Assembly: GCA_008638375.1 (NCBI GenBank) | Contig: CM018032.1 | Span: 52,928,882 to 52,992,881 of the forward strand | From: Nyssa sinensis | Taxonomy: Eukaryota > Streptophyta > Magnoliopsida > Cornales > Nyssaceae | Reading direction: 5' to 3' | Length of the DNA: 64,000 nt | Shown here: positions 9,507 to 21,490 of the stretch, in pieces | Numbering within the stretch: the first letter of the stretch is position 1 | Layout: each line of letters starts with the position of its first letter | Made by a program: the position numbers and the translations under genes | The notes under the pieces: model-generated | The model's database searches: none | Seen by the model: only the letters and a program-made list of their open reading frames with translations | Told to the model about the DNA's origin: nothing

Positions 9507-12500
9507 TTAAAGTGGCAAAAGTAAGACAGGGCAGGGAATGAACTCGGCCAGCAGGTTAGCATCCACATGCTTGGAATGAATAGCTTCCATGCTTATAACT
9601 ACTAAATCCAAATTCAGGTCATCAGCAACCTCACCAATGATGGCTGTTGGTTTGTTCCCTTCCCCAAGTTTCTCTAACAACTTGTATTCCTCGAACCCAC
9701 CTATCATTTTTTTTGTAAAGGAATAAGAACAATCAACAATCTTTGAAAGTTAGTTACAAAAAAAAAAAAAAAACAGATTTTAAATTTTGTTTAAATGTCA
9801 GTTTAAAATTAGGTCAATGTAACTACAAGGTTGAGCTTATACAAGGCATGGTGTTTTAACCATTGGATGGCTTAGGTGCCTTGTATAAGCTCAAACTTAA
9901 AGTAGCATTACCCTTAAAATTATTACAAAGGATAGGTGACGGATACATAAACAACAGTCATGATAAGATTTTACAATTTTCTTACAAAAGAACTGACTTG
10001 GCTAACATTTTAAGAAAAAACAGCCTCAAAAGAAGTAAAAAAAAGGCCAAACAAAAGAAAATGAGAAGACTTACACCTCAAATTTCCCTCCCTTAACTAC
10101 ATTGCAGAATGAAAATGAATCCCTACATTACCGATCACATGTGATCATAAGAGGTGCACCTACCTTCAGACAGATGCCAGCGGATGCTAGATAGTTGGGT
10201 GTCATGCTCTGGCAATGATTCTTTCAGCTTTTCATCAATAACTGCAAAGAACAAAAAATTATATATTCCTTGAGATCTTGCAGAGGTTTTAACATTGGCA
10301 TATGCAGAATAAATAAACAGTGAGTACTACATACCCACAACTGTGATGTCAGCCCCATACTTATTAGCCAAAGCAGCAGTAGTTGAAACAGCCTGTTAAC
10401 AGATTTTAACCAAAAGTGAGTGAGGTGCAAACAAAAGCAAGAATTGTGTCACCATATCTGCATGCAGCGTGGAGTTAACAACAATTCATCTTGCTACTTC
10501 ATATGCAATAAAGATTTCCAATATAAGTTCAGGTTGCAACTTTGCTCTCCACAATTCCCATTACAATGGCACCACTACAGTGACATTTTATTTGAAACTC
10601 TATATGCTTTTTAAAAATATTGTGGCAAAAGTTAACTCATATTCCACATAGGTCCAATGTCTCAAGAACAACTAAGAGAAAGGATGGGGAACTTGTTTCT
10701 ATTGGATTTAGGACCCCCAATGCTGTACAGCAGTCCTAGATAAAGACAGGTAAGAAGTTGTCGGTACTTGGTTTACTGCGTACCATTTTGGCAATGTGTC
10801 AAACTCTCATTGGTTATGAGCTGGATTAATATATAGCATGGATAACACATAATCTAATCACCTATTGACACAAACTACTCATATAGTGAAATGTGTGATA
10901 TTGTTGAGGTGATCATGTCAGTTGCTTGTGCGAGCTAATCGTACGCTGTAACTTAGCTTCAAATGAGTCAAAGTGTACCTCTAAGTTTATCTTGACATCA
11001 ACTCCTAGTGTTTTGATGTAATCTCCCTTCAAGCTATACCTAGGTTCCTCAATTTAGCTCACATCTCATTGGTCTCTTCACTTGTATAGATCAACTCTCT
11101 AATATTTATCTGAAGTTCTGAACTTAAACACCCTGGCAAAGTAATCTTACAATCAAGCCCTAACTTAGCTGGTATCTCCTCCATCTCTCCATACGAGAGG
11201 TCGAGGGTTCAAGTCCCCCTAGGGGCAAAAAAGGGTGTGTGTGGGTGATTTACCTATCAAAAAATATTTGGCAAAATAATCTTGAGAATAGTTTCTCTAG
11301 TTGAGTTGAGTCAATCTCCTTGTGAGTTATACTTCCTAGGTTGAGCCAATGTTGGTTCCTCAGCTTAGCTTATGTCTAGCTCAACTCCTATCTTATACGC
11401 ATTATATGGCTCAACTCTAAGGCTAAGGACAGACAGTTCTTAGGGGGCTCTTAGAGCTCAATGCACAACCATAGTGTGGCTTGCAAGTTGTGCCAAGGTC
11501 CCTTTTAATGGGACTCTTAGGGTTACATGACTTGGTGGCTAAATTCATGAGCTAACCAAGGTTTGGTTTGCATTGGTTCCAAGGTACACCTTGATCCTTC
11601 TAAAAAAATAGATCCTTCTAGTGTCTTCTTGGACACACGGACTCACCACTGTGATTGTTGTCCAACTCGTGTAAACCTATCATGTGTCATTTTAGCTAAT
11701 CACATACACTGACTATTATAAATAGGAGCGCCTCCTTACTCGATGATTTCACTTTGTATTAGAACAAAAATGGCTGAGTTCCTAAATTCTGAGCAATACA
11801 CTGTAGTTCCAAACTTTCAACATAAAAACAAAGAAAAGAGAACATGTTTTGCAATAAATGAAAGTGATGTTGGAAATCAACGGAAGCTTTGACACCAATT
11901 TGTTGGCTTTACTCTGATATCACTTAGTTGGAGATGGAGGATCATTTCAAACAAGTCACTTTAGGGATACTAGTAGAGGAGGAGATAGACAAATAAACTT
12001 TCATTTACTTAGAGGAGGAGATACACACACAAACTTTCATTTACTTTAAAACACTAAGTACATTTACTAGATTCACTCTCAACTCAACTCCACTCCCTTA
12101 TACTACTTTTTTGTCTTTCACCTCCACTCTTTTCTTCTTCTTAAACTTATATGATACATATGGGTATTTATAGATTCTTAGGAATGTATTTATCAACTTA
12201 CATACATGTACCATATTTATTATGATTACTAATCCAAGACACCTTTTGATTTTAGACTCTCCACACATGACTCTTAAAATACCTAATTACATGAACCCAT
12301 TCCAAAATGACTCTTCAATTACATTCATGAACATATGTATTTACTATTCTAGTAAAATCAAGTTTACCTTCCAACACGTGAAAATCTCTAATGGGATTAA
12401 TTTAATCATGGATCTCTCCATGCAAGTGCATACATCCTAACATCTATAAGCATGATACCAATCCTGCTTTGGTTGATTAAGTCTGCAGTGGTCTATTTGA

Positions 12501-15500
12501 GATCATAGTTCCTTGCAATAAGATGTAATATAAATATTATATATATATATATATATATAAGTTACATGTATCAATATTTACATAAGAAAATTTCATCTAT
12601 TCTATTAAACCACCAACTCATTTAAAAGCTTAAGCTGTTAGAGAATGGGCTAACAATGTATATCAAGCTCTCAACACTCTCCCCTCACGTGCAACCCCGG
12701 TCTCACACATGGAGAGACAAAGAAATCAAAGACAAATGCGAAATAGAAAAGAATGCAAATGCAAATGCAAATGCAAACAGGGAATAAATGCAAATAGAGA
12801 GACTTGAACCCAATGCCTCTCACAAACAAGGTTCTGATACCATGTCAAACCACCAACTCATCTAAAAGCTTAAATTGTTAGAGAATAGGCCAGCAATGTA
12901 TATCAAGCTCTCAACATATTCCAAGAGTTGCCAAAAAATCAAATCCACATGATTGGGGCATCATATGTCATAGCATAGATAGAAAAGAATCATAATATGT
13001 GCACCCTAGTGGCATGTATCAGTATCAAAACTAGAAAATTATTTATCCTAAGACACTATCTAAATTTTAAAGATTAAGTAGGTTTTAATGGAGAAGACGA
13101 AACAAATTCTTGGGAAGCCAATATGTTAGGAAATTTGCATCAATGTTGTCAAAGGCTATCGCCTTGTCGACTAGGCGATCAGGCGAGGCGATTTTCAGTC
13201 TTATCGCCTTAACATGTTCTAGGCCAGGCATCTTTAAAGAGGTGACACACCTAGGCAATCGCCTTAAACAAGTCCAGAGGCGATCGAGCGATGGCTTTTT
13301 TAATTGTAACATATTTTACTTGTATGTCCTTATATTTATAGTGTTTTATGCAATTATTTAACAATTTTACAAGAGACATATCCATATAAAAGAATATAGT
13401 TATAGTCTACAAGTATTATAGTCCAATCTATTATGTTGATACAAGTATTATTATCAAATATTAGCACAAAATTGGTCTAATAATATTTGAAATGTTGCAA
13501 AAAATTCAAAGTTTTGAGGTGAGTAATACTTTCAACATGATTTTTTTTTAAGGATTGATATTTCATCTTATATAACTAGCAAACTATCATCATTCTTCAC
13601 AAACTCTGAGCCTGCCCACAATAAAATATTTTCTTTCGATCAACCAAATTGATCACCTGTATAAAAAGTCTTCTCAACATAGACCTAATTTTTTATAATT
13701 AGTTTAGATGTCTACGAGATTGGCTTATCATGTTTTCCATATTATTAGCACTAGCAAGTTTAAAAAAAAAAAAAAATTCTTTATAAGACATAAATAGATA
13801 ACAAAACTTTAAATATTAATTTAGAAAAAAAGAATAAGTCATATGTAATTTCGAAATTGAACTTTTTAGTGTTACATCATAATTATTTTAATAACAAGAT
13901 ATTATTTAACTTAGAATGAATTAATTTTTAATATGTAATATATATATATATATATTATTTTATTAGTTAGCGCTTTACTTCACTCAGGCTAGCGTTTTTT
14001 TGTCGCCTCTCTTTTTAGGCAATGTGAGACCTTAGCGCCTTAAGGGGGGCATTCGCCTTTAACAACACTAATTTGCATTATAATATTGGTAAAATTTCCC
14101 TCTAGTTTTGTATGAGTTGGCAATTCATTCCAAAAGTCTATATTGAATTTGTAATTGTTAGGTTAGATTAAGTTTCGTTGCAGCTTACACCGTTAATCAA
14201 TTGCATCGTTGAAGACTTGATTATTCAGACTTAAATTATAGCTCCTACATCAATCTGACACTTCAGATGTAATATAAGGAAAAACACACACTTAGACTTC
14301 ACGCATTCATGCTAGATTATGGTTAGGATATTTGTGTGGTTAATCTTTCTAATTGATTGATTCACCTTAAGACTTTGATTAATCATTGAACATAGGTTAG
14401 AAACTTTTAGTTTTAACTATGGGCTTAAAAAGTGACTAAAATATGTATTAAAAATTCTAATAGACACTTAATTTTTTTGGGCTCGGTTTCTTTTATTCAC
14501 AATTTAGTGCGCAAAACAGTAGTCTTTCCTATTGAATGAAAATCTTGTTTGTGATTGATCAAAGTTTCCCGTCTGATCAGAAAAGCACCTCCCAATCGAA
14601 CGCATGTCTATTTTCGGTGATATTTTTTATCGCCCTAATTTCGAACTCTAATAGGTTTAAATGATCTATAAATACATTATATGCAAAGTTTGTTTATGCA
14701 AATAGACAGTTGCGATTTTGCATTAGAAAGGAGCCTGTGCACAATTTTTTATTGGATAATTTGTTACTCTTATGAATCCTATAACCTAAATTTATATTTA
14801 GTTTAGGATTACATTTAGTCTCTACATCATATAGGTGATTGTGATACCTCTTACATACTAAAAGTGAGTCTTGGTCCATTTGTTACCACAACACGGTTTT
14901 GTGTTGATCTACGAGAGTTTAGATTGGTGGTAAATACTACACGTGTAAGGAAGATGAAGAATTAGTAGATCATCTACTTTTCCATTGTAGGGTGACCAAG
15001 GATATTTGGTGCATGGCGTTGTCTCTCTTCGATTGCAGTTGGGTAATGCCACTCACAGTCCGGAATGTTTTGGTTAGCTGGAGGTGTGCCCTTATTAGGA
15101 AGGACATCCGAGAAGCTTAGAGGATCACTCCACTTTGTCTTCTTTGATGCCTACAGAGAGAAAGGAAAAGGCGAAGTTTTTGAGGAGGAGGATTCCACTA
15201 TGTGGAAGATAAAAGAAAATTTTTTGTATGTATTCTTCTTTGGTTAAAAGAAGATAAGCCTATGTACCTAGATAGCTTCATAGATTGTTTTTGGGAAAAT
15301 TAAGGCTTTAATTGTTGTAGCTTTTTTCCCTTTTTTTGTAAATGGGTGCGGCCCCCTCAAGCGCCTTGTTAATATACTTTACATTTACCAATAAAAAAAA
15401 TATTAGTGGTAGAAGTGGTTGTTGTGAATAAATTATTAGTAAAGACGTAATCGGACCCTATAAAAGAATATTACTGGAAATGACTGTGGATGAATTGACT

Positions 15501-18500
15501 AACGGTGGAAAACTATGACAAACTAAAGTAAGATTAATATTCCTAGTTCTGGTGTTTTTTAGTACTGGATTGGATTCATAGTGGATTTCTTGTAGGTTTT
15601 GGGTTTTACTTCCCAAGAGGATTTCCCATGTAAGACTCTCTCTCTCTCTCTCTCTCTCTCTTATATATATATATATATATATAGTGCTTGATATTATATT
15701 TGTTTGGTATAGTTCTATTCAACACTTAGCTGTATTTATTTGTGAAATTTGGTATTAAATTTGTATCTAAAACAATCAGTTTATCAATTAGTTCAACGAT
15801 TCTTGTCTAAATTAAGTGAGTTAATTAAAAAAATTAATTTGGGGCTATTTGCGTTACTTTGTGGGATAATTGGTTAATTAAAGTTAATTTAGTTGATTAA
15901 TTAAGACCCTAAATCACCTCACAATAGCTCCCTGGAAGGATGATAAAGTTTTGATGGACTATTGAAAGAAATTACCAGGAAACCAAATAACTCCAAATAG
16001 GAATGATAACATTTAAATGAAATTGCAGAGATTGTTGCAAACCAAGGTTGCCTAAAAAGCCAAAAAGAAAGGGGAGAAGACACCTGTCTTGTTCCCTCAG
16101 AGAGAAAAGGATTCCGGTCTGTGATTGGCAGGAGCAGATGCTTGAAATGAGTAAAGGCCTCTGCAGCCAAACTCGCTTCAGACTCTTGAGGCTTGGCCTT
16201 AGCTGCAGACAATTGAAGCATAACTATTGAGTCCCCTACCATAAATGAAATGAACAGACTCACTAGGTATTAAGATAAAATAGCTAGCAATAATACATAA
16301 ACATAAAAGGATGCAACAGGAGCATGCATTTATTTAATAAAATATTGATGCAATTTATAAATGAGAGTATGCATTTATTTAATAAAATACTGATGCAATT
16401 TATAAATGATCACCCCTTGCCAGAAACCAGTTAGTTGCTCTATCAAGATCACATCTGAAGTGGAACTAATCAGCAATTTAGTAATGCTAGATTTCAAAAT
16501 TAGCGAGGAAGAAAACACAATTAGGAAAGAATATGTCCAATTTTATATAGCTAGTATCATCAATTATAATCTTTCTTGATAGGTTCAACAACAAGCAACT
16601 CAAGATTATGTTCAATCATAGAGCTGATATTTTCAAAAGACTAATCTAGTTGCCGAAGGTGCTGTTAAATGCTCTTGATCTATTATGTGAATTCTCTTTT
16701 TAATCCACTGAGTATATTGATAAATATAAAAATTAAGAATGATATAATGCTATAAATATCATACAGATACGTAAAGAAAAAACAAAAATAGCAAAGCTTT
16801 TCAAGCAACACTAAACAATGCAAGGAAGAAGATAAAACTGACTGTAAAGTAAAAACTTCTTTTCACACATCATCTTCAATTGAGATTTCTTTTTAGCACT
16901 TGGATCTGCCACTGCCAGGACCAATGTGTGTGTGTATGCATACACATAAACATAGATTTCTACAAATACATATACATACACATATATATAAGTTGCAGGG
17001 CTCATGTATATAAATTGTTCAATATGCATTACCATTGACAAATAACACTGAAGTCACAGATATTGAATGGTAATTAAAATCTTTCTTCCAGTTTGAATGA
17101 TAATTAAATACCATCCAGAAGTCACACATATTACTTATCCGCATCAATAGTAAACAACGAAATTGTCATGAAAGTTTTTCCTTCTTTCCTTGCTCTCCAC
17201 CTCTTCTTCAAAACTACCTTGTTCAAGATTTGGGATGTTGCTTGACTGGAATCAGCCATTCTTTGTAAAACCAACTAATGCAACAAGAATCATCAGCTAC
17301 TAGCTTGAATGGTATCTCCCGCCACTCTCAAAGAGAGTGTAGTAGGGTTCAAGTCTCGGTTGGGACATGGGTGTGTGTCTATTACCTATCCAAAAAAAAA
17401 AAAAAACCTAATGCAACAAGAAACATAAAAAATTAAAAAAAAAAATGAATGTTCAATTATAAGTTTTGCCATCACTAAGCTAAAGATAAGGAAAACCAAA
17501 AAAATATTAAACAAAAGTTATCAAATATATTTATTAAAGAAAAGATAAAAAGAATGGACCCTATTTTTTCTTTTTTCTTTTTGGTTTTGTTTTGTTTTGC
17601 TTTGTGTGTGTGTGTGTGTGGTGGTGGTGGTGGTGGTGGTGGTTGGGGGGGGGGGGGGGGGGGGTGTTATTAAAGCAGAGGAATAAAAAATATACCCTAT
17701 TTTTTCTTCCCTTTTTTTTTTGGTTGGGGGTGTTAGCAGAGCTCTTTCTAGCAGTGACATGTCCACACATAATAAGGCTCAGCAAGACATGGATCAGCAG
17801 CAATCAAGCTCAACCCAAGAAGTGGTCCAACCACAGTATGTTACAGCAACTGATCAAGCAGCTGCAACTGGTGCCAGCTCATAACTAACTACTCTCTGCA
17901 ACTAACTTTGTATATACACTGTAATTAGTATAGGAGTTAGTTAAGTGGTTAGGATTAGCTCAAGGATGGTTGTGTAAATAACAGAGGTGCATTCATTGAA
18001 GGGTATGAATGATTGTGATCAGTTACAGAAATAACAAACATTCTCTTTCTCTTCCCCTTCATCTTCATCAAACTCAATTGTCCAATCTTAATTTTTTTTT
18101 CTTCTGTATATCTCACTGAATCCATAGATTTATCGCGAGGCAGGGAGTGTTAAGTAAAATAGGAATATGTCTTGATATTTATCAAATTTAAGTTTTGGGG
18201 ATGAGTTGTGCCAATTAAAGACTTTTCAAGGCCTTGAGCTGATAATAATTATTACAAATACTCTAACTGCTCAACCCTCTTAAAGGGATGTCCAAAATTT
18301 CCATAATGAATATGCTCATAAAAATTCAGAATCCCTAGGCATTTTAATTTAGTTGGCCGCTATAAGAACATTTTTTTTTTTAATTTGTTAAATGGGCAAA
18401 GTTTTATTGTAAATCTATAGTTGAATTCAAGATTAAATGAAGGCATGTGATTTTTTAACCCAATGTTTTCCATCATTTTGACAAATCACCCCTCCATACC

Positions 18501-19043
18501 CGTTCTTATGTTTAGTGGCCAGATTTTTGTTGGAAATCAATGATGAACTTGAAGATAAAATGCAATCAAATGAGTTTTGAACCAAACGTTTTCCATCATT
18601 TTCACAATCACACCCACATTGCACATACATGACTATTGCCATTTACCGAGCATGCTAATACGGTTCCAATTATTAAATTTAAAAAGAAATAGCACAATAT
18701 TCACTGAAATAGCAGAAACAAACACCAAAAACAGATACTAATCAAAAACCCAAATTTATCAAATTAAGACTGTAAGAAGCAAATAAGCGCATAAATAAGA
18801 GACACAACAGAGCAAGAGAAAAGAGAATACATTACCTTTGTGCACAATCCTACGAAGATTTGGAAAGCCAGAGAGCTTGCGAGTCTTCGAGTTGAGTGAA
18901 GAAGAAGTAGAAGAAGAAGCAAAAGGCACAGAAATTTGAGAAACGGAAGAAGAAGATGATGATGATGAAGAAGGTAGAATTGAAGTTCTGTGAGGGTTTG
19001 AGGTTTCGACAGGGACAGCTAGCAAGTAGTGAGCAAAGGCCAT
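9507..19043 (-). CDS. Universal stress protein-like (adenine nucleotide alpha hydrolase fold), probably plastid-targeted
   Basis: Five exons join in frame with GT-AG introns: 19043-18836, 16235-16084, 10392-10335, 10241-10164 and 9700-9507, giving 690 nt and 229 residues. Residues 1-70 are rich in Ser/Thr/Arg and poor in acid, including a run of nine or more Ser, as expected of a chloroplast transit peptide. The USP core follows: LLLPITDRNPFLSEGTRQA is the first strand and loop, AALANKYGADITVVVIDEK the second strand, and the C-terminus has the alternating pattern DLVVISM then CPVLLLPL. USP proteins bind or sense nucleotides in stress; the substrate is not inferable. The frame is open upstream to 19301, but the ATG at 19043 sits in a good context (TTCCATGG) and fits the transit peptide. 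Introns 1 (2.6 kb) and 2 (5.7 kb) are transposon-rich. Confidence 0.85.
11150..11262 (+). mobile_element. tRNA-derived SINE, intron 2 of the USP gene
   Basis: Contains TTAGCTGGTATCTCC (box-A side), GAGGGTTCAAGTCCCC (box B) and a tail GGGTGTGTGTGGGTGATTTACCTATCAAAAA. The same order and tail type recur at 17305-17395, so the two are one SINE family. Confidence 0.5.
12603..12916 (-). mobile_element. TRIM (terminal-repeat retrotransposon in miniature)
   Basis: Two 74-bp direct terminal repeats (12843-12916 is the 5' one, 12603-12676 the 3' one on the minus strand) begin TGTTGAGAGCTTGATATAC and end near GTTTGACA. The primer-binding site next to the 5' repeat is TGGTATCAGAACC, complementary to initiator tRNA-Met. 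A purine tract GTGAGGGGAGAG precedes the 3' repeat. The whole 314-bp element is flanked by a perfect 5-bp duplication TATTC (12598-12602 and 12917-12921). It has no coding capacity. It lies in intron 2 of the USP gene, same strand. Confidence 0.9.
13141..14069. mobile_element. Mutator-like non-autonomous element with 9-bp TSD
   Basis: The ends are inverted (CAATGTTGTCAAAGGC left; complement of the right end AGTGTTGTTAAAGGC) and are flanked by a perfect 9-bp duplication AATTTGCAT (13132-13140 and 14070-14078). Subterminal regions are full of short CGCC/GGCG motifs such as ATCGCC, AGGCGATC, GGCGAGGCGA, AGCGCCTTA; the middle is AT-rich. No transposase frame. It lies in intron 2 of the USP gene. 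Confidence 0.8.
14925..15402 (+). pseudogene. LINE (L1-type) 3' remnant with RT zinc-binding domain
   Basis: A frame from about 14935 to 15117 reads CKEDEELVDHLLFHCRVTKD then IWCMALSLF and VLVSWRC, the CxxC...HLxxxC pattern and conserved I-W of the zinc-binding region that follows reverse transcriptase in plant L1 elements. It ends at a stop at 15118. The following 280 bases keep the usual L1 tail order, including GTAAATGGGTGCGGCC and TTGTTAATATACTTTACATTTACCAAT, ending in an A-rich stretch. RT and endonuclease are absent. Sits in intron 2 of the USP gene, opposite strand. Confidence 0.7.
15635..15682. repeat. (CT)n(TA)n microsatellite
   Basis: About 13 CT units followed by about 10 TA units, within USP intron 2. 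Confidence 0.9.
16322..16410. repeat. Tandem duplication, about 45 bp, two units
   Basis: GCATGCATTTATTTAATAAA followed by ATATTGATGCAATTTATAAA occurs twice in a row with two or three differences, at the end of intron 1 just beyond the exon 2 acceptor of the USP gene. Confidence 0.85.
17305..17395 (+). mobile_element. tRNA-derived SINE, intron 1 of the USP gene
   Basis: GGTATCTCCCGCCACTC, AGGGTTCAAGTCTCGG (box B) and the tail GGGTGTGTGTCTATTACCTATCC followed by 14 A. It is the same family as 11150-11262 but has a clear poly(A) end. Confidence 0.55.
17603..17664. repeat. (TG)n(GTG)n(G)n compound microsatellite
   Basis: About nine TG units, then about eight GTG units, then a run of about 20 G. 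The plus strand is G-rich and could form G-quadruplex or triplex structures; it lies in intron 1 of the USP gene, so the transcript carries the C-rich complement. Confidence 0.9.
17729..18080 (+). mobile_element. Possible solo LTR or LTR fragment
   Basis: Begins TGTTAGCAGAGC and has the composition of a copia LTR: GGAGTTAGTTAAGTGGTTAG, a tract of AACAGAGGTGCATTCATTG and a pyrimidine-rich end CTCTTCCCCTTCATCTTCATC. No target duplication or primer-binding site was found. Low confidence. Confidence 0.2.
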
Positions 19044-20101
19044 GGAAGGGCTGAGACGAGACCTCTGTGATGGAAGGGTAGTTTGAGGGGGGTGGGTTCG
19101 AGAAGAAGAAAGGAAGAAGAGTGATGAATGGGAGTATAAAAAATAGATGAATGATTGCATGCGTGCGACGTGTTTAAAGGATGATTGGATTTGCTGTACC
19201 CATGGGCCACCGATGATCATGGCGCGTTGATCAATCTCAATCTCACGACGATCGTTCTTCATCGTGGCAGTCGTTTGATAACTCTGATTTATCGCTTTCA
19301 TCCTGGTTCCAGCTCGGGGTTTTATCGTTTTGCTTTATGGATAATTTTCCCTCCTTTACAGGGAAAGTGACAAAACGAGACACGAGCAAAGCACAGGCAG
19401 GAGAGGGCCAATTATCCAAGATAGGAGAGGGGTACAAAAGTATTTTTGACTACTCTAATTTAAGAGTCTTTTGGCCGAATAGTTAATCATTTAACCATTA
19501 ATATCCAAAAAAGTTAATAATTTATAGTAATTAATAATTTTTAAGAAATCAACTTCATGAACAATTTTTTATTACTTAATAATTAATAAATTTATAAAAT
19601 TTTTTATAGTATTAATTATTATAATAAAAATATATACATATTTATATGTATATATATTATTAGTAACAAAAACGAAATTGGGAACTTTTTTTATAATGTA
19701 AATTATATATAATGTATTTTCTTAAAAAAAATATCATCAATTCTCTAATAATTAATATTTAATAAGTTAATAATCCTTATTAGTTAATATTTTTTGATGA
19801 ATAAATTTTTTGTATGCTGAATAATTAAAAAAACTTATTTCTTAAGGAATAAAAAATAGATTAGGAACTTTTTTATAATTTAAATGAGATATAGCACATA
19901 TTTATTTTTCAAAAAAAATAATCAAACTTGTAAATTTGTATGCATGTCTATTTCTATGCTAAAATCATATAGTTGTATGGAAATTCTTCATTAAGAAAAT
20001 TACTGGTAAAATTAATAATTAATATATATTTTAATTAATAACTTGTTAGTGTCCTAAAATTATTAATTATTAGAGAGTTGACATTATACATAATTTTTTA
20101 G
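19044..20101. other. USP 5' flank and intergenic DNA
   Basis: The first ~100 bases upstream of the USP ATG are pyrimidine-rich on the coding strand (CTTCTTCCTTTCTTCTTCTCG), typical of a plant 5' leader. No canonical TATA box in the right place. From 19440 on it is plain AT-rich DNA. Confidence 0.4.
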
Positions 20102-20360
20102 GTTACGTTTGGTTTAGATTTTTTAAATTGGTTTTGATTATTATATAAATAATTTAATTAAAAGATAATGTTTTGTAACTAATATAAGAAAAGTAGCTTA
20201 GAATTTTGAATTTTGAATTCCCCTCTTGAAGTGTGAAGTTCATTGAAAAATAATCAGTATTAGAGTTGATTGTGATTTAATTTATTTTTTATGTAATTAA
20301 TTATCAAATAGTTATTTTTACTTGATTAAATCAATTAAAATTATCCAAATCAAACATAAC
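20102..20360. mobile_element. MITE with ~22-bp terminal inverted repeats
   Basis: Left end GTTACGTTTGGTTTAGATTT; the complement of the right end is GTTATGTTTGATTTGGATAA. The ends match at about four of five positions. The interior is AT-rich and non-coding. Target duplication unclear. Confidence 0.5.
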
Positions 20361-20659
20361 TTAATTATCGAGTGTATTTCAGTAATATAAAATGTCCTTT
20401 TTTGCTCTTTAGTTTGAATTATGGTTTGGGATGTGTTTCATCACATATTATATACAAATTATTTAAAAATGAATTTAATAAATAAAATATATAGAATAAT
20501 ATTATTAAATAGAAATATGATTAAAATATTAAAATTATACATTATATTATATATAATATAATTTAAATAGTTTAGGATATGATTGGAACTACTATAAAAA
20601 AAAAAAGTTTAATTGCTGGATGGCAGAAATAGGGGCGGGTGTAACCGCCATTAATTGAA

Positions 20660-20968
20660 ATGGTTGAGGACAAAATTGTAAAATCACCACGAAGACAAAA
20701 ATCGTGGATCATTGAAGTAGGTCAAGCCAGCTTCGCGCGTCAAGCATTTTTGACCCATAATCACGTCCACAAACGCATTTCAAACATGGCTTCAAACACC
20801 CTTTGCTTGGCCCAAGATGCTAAAATGACAACCAAACACCATACGCACAAATGGAGCCACCCGCGGCCCGCCCAAACTAATTTCAATTCGATTTTGTTTT
20901 TAATTCTGGCTTTTCTTTTTGAAAAAAAAAAACAACTCTCTATTAATTTATTCTTATTTATATTTTAA
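20660..20968 (+). other. Unknown ~100-codon ORF in repeat R (copy 1)
   Basis: An ATG frame of 102 codons begins MVEDKIVKSPRRQKSWIIEV. The counterpart at 25242-25535 (97 codons) keeps the frame through several substitutions and one in-frame deletion near the middle. Codons 1-70 are of balanced composition, the rest is low-complexity F/L. No family is recognised, and no TATA or polyadenylation context is obvious. It may be a real small gene, the edge of an old coding exon, or chance. Confidence 0.25.
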
Positions 20969-21490
20969 CTTTGATTTGATTCTGGGCTTAATTGTACTTC
21001 TCAAACGGGTTATAAAAACCTCAAGCCGAAAGGATGGAATAGTTTCAATCTTTTATTAGGGTGGTAGAAAGAATCGAGTAATTTAAGTTTGATTTAATTA
21101 GACACTCGTTCGAAATCAGTTCATAAAATAATTAAATAAGTAAATTAAGTTTGAACATATTTTAAAACTCATTAATTTATTAAGTTTAATTTACAAAATA
21201 TTATACTACGCAAGCTTGGTTCAATTAGAGATTCGTTTAAAATTGATTTGAAAAATTAACGAATTGAGTTTAAATATAATTAAAAATTCATTTACTTTAA
21301 CAACCCAAGCTTGAATAACTATTCTACTCGGCTCAACTCGACTCGGCTCTACTCAATTCATTTACAATCTTATTCTTTTTATTATAACTGCAATATGGGT
21401 CCGGTTTACTTGTAATCTGATCTTGTGCACCCTTGGGAGGGAGTTCAACTCGTGATCTTGGTTCATTTAATGGCTACAGTAACAATCATC

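Noticed and set aside
17521..17803. Pro/Thr/His-rich minus-strand reading frames
   Set aside because: They translate the TG, GTG and G-run microsatellite and lie in an intron of the USP gene.
18759..19301. A 180-codon frame starting at 19301 as the USP start
   Set aside because: It is in frame with the USP ATG at 19043 but its N-terminal extension has no targeting character, and the ATG at 19043 has the better context and gives a normal transit peptide. An alternative longer form cannot be excluded.
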